Both the position numbers and the translations under genes were made by a program. Of a DNA stretch of 64,000 nucleotides, positions 19,484-30,149 are shown piece after piece. Every line of letters starts with the position of its first letter. Position 1 is the first letter of the stretch. Under the pieces are notes generated by a model, which saw nothing but the letters and a program-made list of their open reading frames with translations, made no database searches and had not been told where the DNA came from. The DNA comes from Prostheceraeus crozeri (taxonomy: Eukaryota; Platyhelminthes; Polycladida; Euryleptidae), in assembly GCA_907163375.1 (NCBI GenBank), contig CAJQUW010002215.1, positions 1,116,001-1,180,000 of the forward strand, given 5' to 3'.

Positions 19484-19651
19484 TTTTGGATTCGAAAAAA
19501 TAATCCAATTTGTCGTAACGCGGTAGCTACCTTACGTCCCGAAATGTACGAGCAAAAACAATACGATTCGAAGCTTGTACTACGAATGGACTTCTTCTAC
19601 AGGCAGACCTACCGCGTTACGACAAATTGGATTAGTTTTTCGAATCCAAAA
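19484..19651. repeat. Short hairpin MITE with 43-bp inverted arms
   Basis: The left arm TTTTGGATTCGAAAAA... (from 19484) and the right arm (ending 19651) are inverted copies matching at about 42 of the first 43 bases, with a loop of about 80 bp. The whole is 168 bp. No clear target duplication was found, so the family is open. Confidence 0.8.
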
Positions 19652-19959
19652 GTCAACAAAATTGGTTGAGCATCACCAATATCGAATAACAGCAAATTCA
19701 AACTGCCACGTATCGACAACTAGCATTCATATAAATTACATCACAGATATCATCATACTAATGCAGTCATACAAGATATCCATTACTACAACAACATAGA
19801 TTCTTATATACATGTACATGCAATCAACCATTCGCTCAGAAATCTGTGCTCCAACACTGCTAACTCACACATAGATATAAAAGTTCAACTCAATGTCCAA
19901 CAATATGGATTAATTTGTTTCATTCGCTATCAATACTGTACTTATTTATACTTATACCA

Positions 19960-20175
19960 TTTAACGTCGATTGTTCCATCCATGTTGGGTACGACGATTC
20001 GCTTGTATGGCAGTTCTCCACTTCGCTCAGTCGTTTGCATCTTCCGCACAGAGTCCAAGCGCACGAAGGTCTTCTTTGATGTTATCGCTCCATGATTTCT
20101 TTGGACGTCCAACAGGTCGGCGACCATCCACTTGCAATTTCCGCACGCGCTTCACCCACTGATATTCGTCTTATA
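19960..20175 (-). pseudogene. LINE fragment: C-terminal end of a reverse-transcriptase ORF
   Basis: The minus strand codes 'DGRRPVGRPKKSWSDNIKED', then 'LRALGLCAEDAND', a stop in place of Arg, then 'AKWRTAIQANRR'. This 'GRPxxxWxDxIKEDL...DRxxWR' block is the usual tail of the second ORF in several LINE clades. Only the tail remains. Confidence 0.75.
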
Positions 20176-21324
20176 TATAGATCGTGGATTGAAATTAGAG
20201 CAACTGTTCATCCGAGGAATAAGTATACCAAAACTATTGTGAAGCATGATTATCTGTCCACTTTTTTTGACTCGTGGTCTTCTATTTGCAACATAAGTCA
20301 AAATGTTTTGTGTTTTTTATAAAACTATTTTACACTTATAAAACTGGAAGTGCTACATATAAATCCATTGTGGTACCATTTTTTCAATTTTAGATATTGC
20401 TATTATTCATGTGATAACTGCATAGATGCATTTATGGATGAATGAACATGTTAATCATGACATATGTATTTTATTAATGGTCTATAAGTGATTTGAATAG
20501 ATTGAGATGATTATCAGTTTTCGCGAAATTGACAAAATTCTCGATTTTCAAAAGGTCCTTTACGTAAAGGTCATTTCCCATAGACCGAATTTGATAAAAT
20601 TTGGAATGGATATCAGAAATAAATGCTGAGGGGCTCGTGGATCCGATACCAGTATAAAAGATGGTTGAAACGGATGGATGAGATGAGTTTCTGGCATTAT
20701 ACATATGAAATTAAACATCTTAATTTGTTATTTAAGAATTTCCAATAAAAACGATGGTGCGATGAGTAATTTACATAATGTCAAGCTGGCTATTCTGTCT
20801 CTTTTCGTTCTCTTTTTTCGGCTATTTGACGCATTTCCTAAACGGCAATGAGAAACAACCCTTAGCCGACCGCTGTAACTGGTGATGGTGACAATAGGAA
20901 GGTCATTCGGACACTACATTGTCTGACAGTCTCATTCATTGTATACCAGTAAAGTAGCGGAGGTTTAATTTAGACTTGTAAGAAATGCGGTCAACGTTAC
21001 TGAAGTTAATCTGCGATTCTTGTTTGTCAGATTCAAGCCTCGTTATCTAAATCACTGCCACGAAAGGTCATTCAATGCAAACGAATATTCAGAGCGAAGC
21101 TCTTTTAGATTACTATCATTTAGTGGCAGCATGACTATCCTTCGCATTTTATTGTATTTCTTGCATTGATATCAAATATCTGAAGACAACACAGAAAATA
21201 CTTTCTACATGCAAGCAGCTTTGTGCCATTATCTATATGAAAAGCATTGAAAATGCTGCCAGTATGTTATGCCACGATATGAGAGAAAATTTAATTTTGT
21301 TAACTCATCCCTGCCCCATCCAAA

Positions 21325-21512
21325 GCATGAAGCCATGCTAGTAGACTAAGGGTGGAGCAGCCTCCACACACTCGCAACTCTCACCAGGTTAGGACTAGTA
21401 AAGGGTAGCAGTGAGAGCGGTGGTACCTCCCGAGGTGGACAGACTGGAACCCTGGACCCAACCTTCTGTACCGAAGTGCCCCCTAACCAACTGAGCCATC
21501 CTGTCGCCTAAA
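21325..21512 (-). repeat. tRNA-derived SINE
   Basis: On the minus strand the head reads GGCGACAGGATGGCTCAGTTGG, with A-box TGGCTCAGTTGG at 21487-21498 and B-box GGTTCCAGTC at 21442-21451, spaced as in a tRNA gene. A tRNA-unrelated body follows to about 21325. Confidence 0.7.
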
Positions 21513-22534
21513 ATGGAAATTGTGATGAGCGATTTTGAGGAGATTTCGGGAAATCCGGTTGACTGGTCCGATCTCTTCTAATGCGGATAGAAAGGATCCA
21601 TTTTTTGCGACATAGTTCAAGGTCTACCTCTATTATGTTTATTATTTACTGTTATTTTTTGCATTTCAACTCCACAATTCAATTTGAAAAGAGCAAATTT
21701 GAATTACGAATATCGGTTATTGCATCAGATAAGAATTTATGATATAGGCTCCTGCTCTGTACTAGTGATTCCCTGATTTGCATGATTCGACCTGTCAATG
21801 AATTAATCAGATCATGTGAAATTGTTTGAACAACAATTATGAATCAGCATTCCAGGTTGATTTTGTTAGTTGAAGTTATTGTTAAGTCGCAGTCTTAAGG
21901 TTAATTTCTTAATTGAATTCTTACCGTGTTTGCTCAGCGATTTTTTAATTTGGAGAATCTTAGATAAAATTGCGCGTAGGCCTATGTGTCTAAGAGCCCT
22001 CTGGAGTCATGATAATTCAATATACTGCCACTGCTATTTGAATGCTTATCAGATGAATCAAATCACAATTGAAATTTCAAGTAGTACCTCCTCCCATTGT
22101 GAAATTGCTTAATAATTCAAGTGGACCTAACATCAGCATATAGATGTACTAGTGCATGCAACTATACACTTGATATATCAGATTGGAATTTGCTTTGTGT
22201 TCTCAATTCATGTTGTCAGAATTTATAAGAATCGATGGATGTGCTTCATTTTCCTATTTAGTCTAAAATACTGAAAATAGAATAAATGCCAGAATGCGCA
22301 TTCTACAATCAATCAAAGCGCAGAATACGTAATACATTCGAATTTCCTTTGCTGAGACACATACCAGGTTGGTCCAGCAAGGGTTTGTCCCAACAAAACC
22401 TGCATCCCAATTATCAGGGATGTATTTTTCCTTTATTTGAAGGAGTTCCTTCAGCGTCTCTCATTCTGTTTCAATTTTCCCATCTTTCCTGAAATGCATT
22501 TTTGAATGGTGATGAAACTGGGCTACGGGTGGTT

Positions 22535-22700
22535 GGTATAACTCCAAGGCGCCCTCGTGAAGCTCTATGGTGCTCATGTGAGACTAGAAGGTAATTTCAT
22601 AAAGCTTTAAGGCGCCCCACGCACTCATTAAGTTCATAACTACCTTCATGACACTCTAATGCGATCTCATGAAGCTCAAAGGTGTCCCATTTATTAAGAT
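22535..22700 (+). repeat. Degenerate minisatellite
   Basis: Several imperfect units of about 20-25 bp with the theme TCATGAAGCTCTAAGGCGCCC (for example at 22547, 22597 and 22670). The copies are strongly diverged, so the array is old. Confidence 0.5.
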
Positions 22701-23184
22701 TTGGCATATTTCAGTGTCCCACTCAACCTTCGGCGCCTTACTTTTGACTTCTAGGTTGAACATTGATGAATGTAGATCAGTGACGGAAATATTAACGGAA
22801 TTTAGCTAACCAGCCCAATGTGGTCACCAAACCACAAGATTTCAATCACTTCACTCAGTCAGTTCTAACCTCCATCATCATGCGGCGCCAGACCAAATAT
22901 CACGAATGAACCGATCCGAAGTCATTTCACTTCATCCACATTAATGCACATTTCAAAAAATATCGTCAGCCTTTGACACGAAACTGATGTCAAGGAATTC
23001 CTAGTAAATTTAGCAAGCTGAGTGACAAAGATATTCAAACATATGCGACGAGGTATACTTTCAGAAAAGATGTAGAGAATAACTAGAAATCAAGTTCGTC
23101 AATCTTATGAATATAAGTTGTGTATGGAACGAGATTTCAGTGTCTAGATAGTTCACACATTTTGTCGTTGCACTTCTACGAGTG

Positions 23185-23285
23185 TTATGTCTCTGTGGTT
23201 GACATGTAGACTCCTATGCAGAAATCATTGGGTTCGATTTCTTTGCGGACCTGACGTTAATCTCTTTCGATCCTCTACTGATAGA
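23185..23285 (+). repeat. Possible tRNA-derived SINE fragment
   Basis: B-box-like GGTTCGATTTC at 23231-23241, with an A-box-like TGGTTGACATG 35 bp upstream. The flanks show no clear end, so the call is weak. Confidence 0.4.
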
Positions 23286-23977
23286 GCACCGGGAACTGTA
23301 CATTGCTTGTATCATGCAAAGGAGTAAAGGCGCTGGAATCAGATTGGACGCATGTACACGTATATAAATGTATGTGTTGCGCAAACCCATCACAGTCCTA
23401 TAGTCCTAGTATGAACTAAAACCTGTGATGACACACTACTTTATAGCTCCTGCTATGTAAAACGTTGGTGGACGAACTTTCACTTAAAACATCTAAGTAC
23501 TTGTCATGCAATCAAGGAACCCTAGTCAGCTTCGTTCTTACGAGGAATACCCTGTTTAACACGCAGCTATTTTTGGCATGCCTAGTGGTGTAGGAAAGAA
23601 GCCTAATGACGAGCGACATTTTTGGCAACGAGAAAGTTTAGAAAGAGTCAGTCACACTTTTTTTCTGCTTTGCGTACATCAATGGCCTTCCTGACGCAGA
23701 CGACCCAGCAGCCGTCAATTCAATCAAATAGCGACTCGAAAAGAGGACAACAACAGAACTTATGCGGCGCTCTTCATAAAGACCTACGTTTGGGGTGACA
23801 AATTGTTGTCTGCTTCTTTTAATCCTTCAAAAGCTCAATTGAACTTGCCCAAACCTAAGATTTTCCACATAAGTGTACACAGACATACACACTTGTGTGC
23901 TATCATGTTAATTTCAAGACATGTACAGTGAGTCGTTCGAAAATTTTTCGTTCTCATGACCAATGCAGTATTGATAC

Positions 23978-24496
23978 CACAGAATTAGACAGGTCGTCTC
24001 TTCTTCCGTTTGACTAGAAGGGAAGCATGGGAACATGTAACGTCATTGAAATGGCACAATCTCCTGACTAAATACCATAGCAATCGAACAATGAGCAGCC
24101 AGTTCAACATTAAACACGCCAAATTCTGCAAAGTTTCAGTGACTGTTATCAACCGGATCACACAGCAAGGAGACACAGACGATGTCAAGTTCTACAGAGA
24201 AGCTTGTGAACGTTTTTTCATGCGCCTGCTAACTTTTTTAAAATGATCGGAGGGCCCAACATTATCGAGGACTTTTGCACAATTATCTGAATTTTTCGAA
24301 TCTGAAGGAGTCGTGGCGATCGGAGCATTTTGAAGGAATTCACAGCAATCCGCAAGTGACGCACGACTATTTTTCCTATCTCTGCAAGGTATTAAAAACT
24401 TCTTTTTGCCAACTTATTAAGTTCCTTCATGTGCCATCTGTTTGAATCAGTTTGTACTTCTAGCAAAGTGATGCGATTAAACAATCTAATTCTGTG
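23978..24496 (+). mobile_element. hAT-type MITE, twin copy 1
   Basis: A 519-bp element with terminal inverted repeats CACAGAATTAGA and a perfect 8-bp target duplication ATTGATAC (23970-23977 and 24497-24504). It carries a 78-residue open frame (24010-24246, 'MTRREAWEHVTSLKWHNLLT...') that is nearly unchanged in twin copy 2. The interior may derive from the transposase gene of an autonomous relative, but I do not recognise a transposase motif in it. Confidence 0.9.
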
Positions 24497-24840
24497 ATTG
24501 ATACCTTCAAGAGTCATGCGAGCAGGCTTCTAATGGAGACAGTTTAATAAGCTTAGAAGATCTGTTTTTCCTTTGCTCATGAAACCAAATTAGAAGCTTC
24601 TCAATTCAGTAACCCTAGCTTCATGCAAGCCGTGAAAGCTAGCTAAAAAAGAAAATAAGGCTGCCATAACTATCATGAAGCTGTCTTTCATTGACATTGC
24701 AGTCTATAGCATGATTTTTGTAAGATCAGCATGTACATGTATTTATTGTACGTGTCGCATGTGTTATATATGCATTGCATTATATTTATTATCATGACGT
24801 TATACTGTCATTGACAACTTCCCTTTTTCTCTCCATTCAG

Positions 24841-24966
24841 TGTTGCTGGGATTCATCAACTGCATCAGTGTTAAGGTCGCAACGAGGGTGCAGGATATTT
24901 TTACCTACGCCAAAGTTGCTGCTGTCATAATGATCATAATCACCGGCATCTCCATGATGGGAATGG
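24841..24966 (+). CDS. SLC7-like transporter, coding exon 2
   Basis: Codes '[20 protein letters not shown]...ISMMGM', matching the SLC7 '[17 protein letters not shown]' region and the next membrane span. The acceptor CTCCATTCAG ends at 24840 and the donor GTAAGA starts at 24967. Confidence 0.93.
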
Positions 24967-25024
24967 GTAAGATTCGGCATGCATGTTTCCTTCGATCTGT
25001 TCAATATCATGACCAACATTCCAG

Positions 25025-25124
25025 GTCGCACATACTACTTGGAGAAAGCATTCGAGGGAACAACAACTGATGTTTCAAAGTTTGCACTGAGCATTTGGTC
25101 AGGCTTGTTTGCGTACAATGGATG
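25025..25124 (+). CDS. SLC7-like transporter, coding exon 3
   Basis: Codes '[20 protein letters not shown]' and '[13 protein letters not shown]', the loop and half-helix region ending at the conserved Trp of 'FAYxGW'. Introns of 58 bp and 123 bp flank it. Confidence 0.92.
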
Positions 25125-25247
25125 GTAAGGCAATCAGACATATCTTTACTTTTGCTTAATATCTAGAGATCGTCGAAGTGAATGTTGAATGATTTCTCAT
25201 AACTCTTGATGATAATGATTGCTTTTCACTTTGTGATTGCTTTTCAG

Positions 25248-25292
25248 GCAGTTCTTAAACAGCGCTATAGAAGAAATGAAAAATCCAAGCAG
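25248..25292 (+). CDS. SLC7-like transporter, coding exon 4 (45 bp micro-exon)
   Basis: Codes 'QFLNSAIEEMKNPS' plus parts of the flanking codons, matching 'NFLNYVTEELVDPYKN' of the family. Acceptor TTTTCAG and donor GTGAGA are both good. Reading phase is kept on both sides. Confidence 0.9.
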
Positions 25293-25354
25293 GTGAGATA
25301 TTGCGGATGTTATTTCATTGTTCTCCATCGATTGCACGACTCTTGTGCTGTCCA

Positions 25355-25875
25355 CACAGAATTAGATTGTTTAATCGTATCACTTTGCTAGAAGTACAAA
25401 CTGATTCAAACAGATGGCACATGAAGGAACTTAATAAGTTGGCAAAAAGAAGTTTTTAATACCTTGCAGAGATAGGAAAAATAGTCGTGCGTCACTTGCG
25501 GATTGTTGTGGATTCCTTCAAAATGCTCCGATCGCCACGACTCCTTCAGATTCGAAGAATTCAAATAATTGCGCAAAAGTCTTCTCGATAATGTTGGGCC
25601 CTCCGATCATTTTAAAAAAGTTAGCAGGCGCATGAAAAAACGTTCACAAGCTTCTCTGTAGAACTTGACATCGTCTGTGTCTCTTTGCTGTGTGATCCGG
25701 TTGATAACAGTCACTGAAACTTTGCAGAATTTGGCGTGTTTAATGTTGAACTGGCTGCTCATTGTTCGATTGCTATGGTATTTAGTCAGGAGATTGTGCC
25801 ATTTCAATGACGTTACATGTTCCAATGCTTCCCTTCTAGTCAAACGGAAGAAGAGACGACCTGTCTAATTCTGTG
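25355..25875 (-). mobile_element. hAT-type MITE, twin copy 2 (inverted)
   Basis: Nearly identical to copy 1 but reversed; 521 bp with CACAGAATTAGA ends and its own perfect 8-bp duplication GCTGTCCA (25347-25354 and 25876-25883). The 78-residue frame (25607-25843) differs from copy 1 at two residues. Separate target duplications show two independent insertions. They lie 0.86 kb apart, with exons 2 to 4 of the transporter between them. Confidence 0.9.
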
Positions 25876-28800
25876 GCTGTCCACGTGTTTATGAATTACC
25901 GAAAAGAAGCATTTGTTTGATAGAGTTGCCAGTAACCAGCAAATTTCAATGGGTTAGTGACACTCAGAGATTTGTTAACACTAAGTGCTTTGTTGTACAG
26001 TCGTACCAGGTGAATGAAGCAGTCCCGATGCGGCCTGCAATTCGTGATACTTATCTCTGCCATTTTTTGTTATGAACTATTACATTAATTTTACCACTAG
26101 TGCTGGCATCTCTTTGTCAATATCCGCCATCAATTACTTTGTCCTCTTATATTCGGAGATGCATGTCAGACTTAGTCTGAAATAATACAAAACACAAGTC
26201 TTGTGTTAATTACTTATAAAATGTAATTGATTACAATTACATATTGTAGGTTTTCCGTTCAAATATAGCACTTGCTGTAGCATAGATAAAAGCAAATGTA
26301 ACACGTTCACATTAAGCAGTCATCAAATATTACCTGTCAAATCAAATGTCACTTAGGTTGATATCAAATGTAATAATGATTGATTAATAATATGCAAGAG
26401 CTTATGAATTCAATGAATACAATTTAAGAAATTGAGCATCGAGTATAATCTATTTTTATACACAAAATAGTTTAAAACCTAATTTCATCTACTAAAATAG
26501 CTACTAAATCACTAATAAATTAATTACGGGATCCCGTGAGTAAAATCCCAGGATTTCGAGACTTACAAAAACCTGCAGAATCCCGGGATTCCACTGTGGG
26601 AGGCAGCTTTCCACAATGATCAGCATAAGTGAAGAAGGTGGACGCCACTGTATTGTAATTATTTCCGGAAGTCTGACATCACCAACCCCTCAATGATATT
26701 CATCTATGAAGATAAGCTTCTGTAAGAGTTTTGTCGATCAGGTGCATGTTGGAAGAGCTACTCGTAGTTAGGAGTTTATTTGATCCAAAGTGGAGCCTGG
26801 ATGCTGCTCCACAATGACAACTGCGGCCTCCACCAGACCTGGTGTCACACGAGTTCGGTGTGGACAAGCTACATGGAGAGGCGACGGTGCAGTTATTATC
26901 ATTCAGTCTTCTAATGAAGACGTACATTGTTGACCTCTTGTTCAGAAGTTGGCATAATGATCTTCGCCACGAGCGTCAACAGTACAAACCATGTCTGTCA
27001 ACGGCAGATATTCTCTGACAGCGCGTTATTGATATCCAATAATAGCAATACATATTTGATCTGCATGTGCCACTTGTTAATTCACTAGTTTGACATTTGT
27101 TCTACCTAATGCACACAATAGAAAGGTAGAAATCAACACTTGATCTGACAGATTATACTTGATCTACCTGTAACTAGATTTGCATTCGATGCGTCCTATT
27201 GAATTTACATTTGTTCTGACATGCTACAAAGCGATTGTCTAATGTTGTTTTTGTTTTGACTAGGTGTTATATTTGATCGGGAAAAGCTGTACTTGCAGTG
27301 TAATTGATTACGATGACTAATTACATCTCTATCAATGTAATTGATTACAATTACAAAATACTCCGTTATTGTTGAATTACTTTGCAAGTACTTTAGCTAT
27401 TTTCCGCACTATTCTTATGTTTATTACAATTGCTCTCCAAAAAGCAAACCTTGCTCACTGGGCTTAGTATTGAATGTATGCCAGGTCATCAAATATAGAA
27501 TCGAATAACATTTGCGGCCCATAACTTCTAGCATTTAGACTGATTCGATTTGAATTTTGCACTGAAATGAACAGTCTAGCTTTGATATAAGATTACTGCT
27601 TTTATCTTCCTCCCCCAAATTGTTTTGCCTTACATTACATCTAATGTTCAAACTGAAGATGCAGTGGTGGTTAAGCAGTTATCTGATTATTTCAATCAAT
27701 CGTCGAGTTAGAGCAGTCAGACGTCCATGAGTGACCATTGACTGGCTTTCACATTCATGGACAACTGACTGCTCTAACTAGACAATTGATTGGACTGATC
27801 GGACAACTGCTTGACCAATATTGACAATTAGTCGTATTATATTGACTAATGATTTTCTTACGTGGATACATGGGTGGTAAAACCTATACATCGAGGCTTG
27901 GAGATTATAGACTTTATTAAGTTGATATTTAGATCTCTGCTAAGATTTAAATTGATTTAAAGATATGGCCTCTACCTGAGATAATAATCTAAAAACCGCT
28001 CTCGATGTATTAATTTTGATACTAATTGTAGTAATGTGCCACTACAAGCGAGCAGTTTTTTACAAGCCATTGTGCTCTAAGATTGGTCTTGAACCTCATG
28101 ATCACTTACAATCTAATCAGTCTGTTTCACCAACTAATCCTTTGACACAATCTTTCTTTGGACAACAAATCTTCCCGACATCCGAATAGGCGCATATTTT
28201 CCATCAACTAAGCTTCTCATCGTTTTCATGTTCCTTGCTTATATAGGTTGATAAATCGAATTTTTAATACTTCCTTTCGTGGGTGATAGTCAAAAAAATT
28301 GCAGAATAAAGGCAACTTTTTTATATTTCATTTTTGGACCTTCGATTTCTTTACTTTTGCACCTTTTTATATGTGATCCATGTCATGACTTAAACCACTT
28401 TCTACGCTGCAATCATGCTTGCAATTTTATCTTTCTTAATTTTACAGTAGATAAAACACTAGCTCGAAAATGTTTGCACACTTCGGTTTCAAGAGAAGAT
28501 TGTTGCATCCGTTCTGCCCTCAGAAACCTCTCTGAAATACGGGAGTGATTTTGTCCAAACGGTTATGTGAGCGTCACCCTGTAAAAGGTCACGTGGGGTC
28601 ATGTCCTTTCACTGTAGGGGAAATGGTGAGGGAAAGCGCTATCGGAAGTAGAAGCGGTTCTTATGACTAACGTTCCTATTTTTCTAATCTGACCTCTTTA
28701 CACTTGACTTCATTCTTGATGTGTGACTCTCCATGGGAAATATGCTTGGTCCATGACATCAACGATGATTCACGACGCAGAATGTCAACTGGCTTTATAA

Positions 28801-29007
28801 GGTCCTGAGTACGAATCCTATGATGAGAACATTTCGTGATGAAGCATTCCGCGATATCGAAAGAATAATGAGAAAAAGAAAACGAGAACACAGCACTCCC
28901 TTCTGCAGTACAACCTTCTATACTTCCATACAGCGGAGTCAAATGCAAATGTTGCAGTATTGTATAAATACACAGTGACTAATAGTGCTGCAGATACTGC
29001 TTTCATC

Positions 29008-29481
29008 GGCACTCCTGTACTTTACTGGTCCCTAAATATCCCCTCCTTTACTTTGCTGGTCCCAAATTTAGCACGAACGCTGACGTGTTGCTATGTGTCA
29101 AATCGTGCGAATGAACTATGGCTGGTGATCTTTGAACTCCCACGCATTGTTTTAAGGGATTAGCTATCTCTGTATTTAGTGTGTTGAGAAGGAATTTGAC
29201 GTAAAACTTGACGTTGAACATGAGAATAAGCTAGCAAGTCACCTTGATGAATTCATCTGGAGACAAAAGGTATGCTAACAGTCATGCAGATGCCTTCAAC
29301 AATATTCTTGGACATCTTGCTGAATGGAATATCGTTTCTTAATGTTTTTGAAGCAAAAAATGCTTTTAATTGGATAAATATTTGTTTTTAATTTGGGACC
29401 AGGAAAGTACAGGAGGTAATATTTAGGGACCAGTAAAGTACAGGAGGGGGTATTTTAGGACCAGTGAAGTACAGGAGTACC
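29008..29481. mobile_element. Non-autonomous hAT-type MITE
   Basis: Ends read GGCACTCCTGTACTTTACTGG and, inverted, GGTACTCCTGTACTTCACTGG. A perfect 8-bp duplication CTTTCATC flanks the element (29000-29007 and 29482-29489). Subterminal copies of TCCTGTACTTTACTGGTCC repeat two to three times at each end. Length 474 bp, no transposase. Confidence 0.9.
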
Positions 29482-30149
29482 CTTTCATCAACCGAATTCG
29501 ATGCGGCTGGCCAATGTTCACGGAATAAATGCCATTTCTCACATCACATGCTTATTCTGTCCACATCAAAGGAGAATTCGTGATACCTGTGTCCGAAAAT
29601 GGATGCTGTGCACATATGCGGGAGTGAGACAAAGGTTTTGAAAGCCGACAGCCAGCAACGTCTACAGATGGTGGAAGTGCTCATGATGAGATGGATACAC
29701 TGGATGGATGTGTGGCTCATATCTAAAAGATATAATGCGAAATGATGATTTGCGGGGATTGTTTAGCATCGAATCAGTTACTTGTGTTTTTCTGATAAAT
29801 CATGGATCGAACAAAAAGAGTAAATTACTCCCTCTGCACGCCTTAGAAGTAATTCAGTGCTTTAGCAATATTACTCATGTATTCGCCTTGCAAGCCCCGT
29901 CATAGAGAACCAGAAAAATTGTTTTTAATAAAAAATCAGTCTGTTTTTAATATGGAAAAACAGAATTTTCTGTGTGTTATCTGACGAGGCCGGTAAGGTC
30001 CATGGACCTACATAAATAACATTGTTTCAGAATTGAATGAGAGAAACATAGTTCCATGGTATGGTTGTCACATGATGAGAAAAGAGTTCGCACATTGCGT
30101 CCACCAAGTGCTGTAATAGAAGGCAAATGGAGGAAGGAAGTGACATGGA

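Larger units (their letters stand above)
16520..24840 (+). other. Intron 1 (8.3 kb)
   Basis: Phase 1 intron. It contains a possible hAT terminus at 17048 (CAGTGGTGGGCAAC), tRNA-derived SINE relics near 19.1, 21.4 and 23.2 kb, a hairpin MITE at 19484, a LINE tail near 20 kb, a degenerate minisatellite near 22.6 kb and a 519-bp MITE at 23978. I see nothing nameable in the remaining stretches 17130-19060, 20180-21320 and 21520-22520. Confidence 0.75.

Noticed and set aside
19066-21512. Possible tRNA genes
   Set aside because: A- and B-boxes are present, but no complete cloverleaf with acceptor and anticodon stems could be drawn; tRNA-derived SINE fragments explain them better.
26520-26620. GGGATCCCGTGAG and CCCGGGATTCC stretch as an element end
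   Set aside because: Short GC-rich palindromes only; no second end or target duplication was found.
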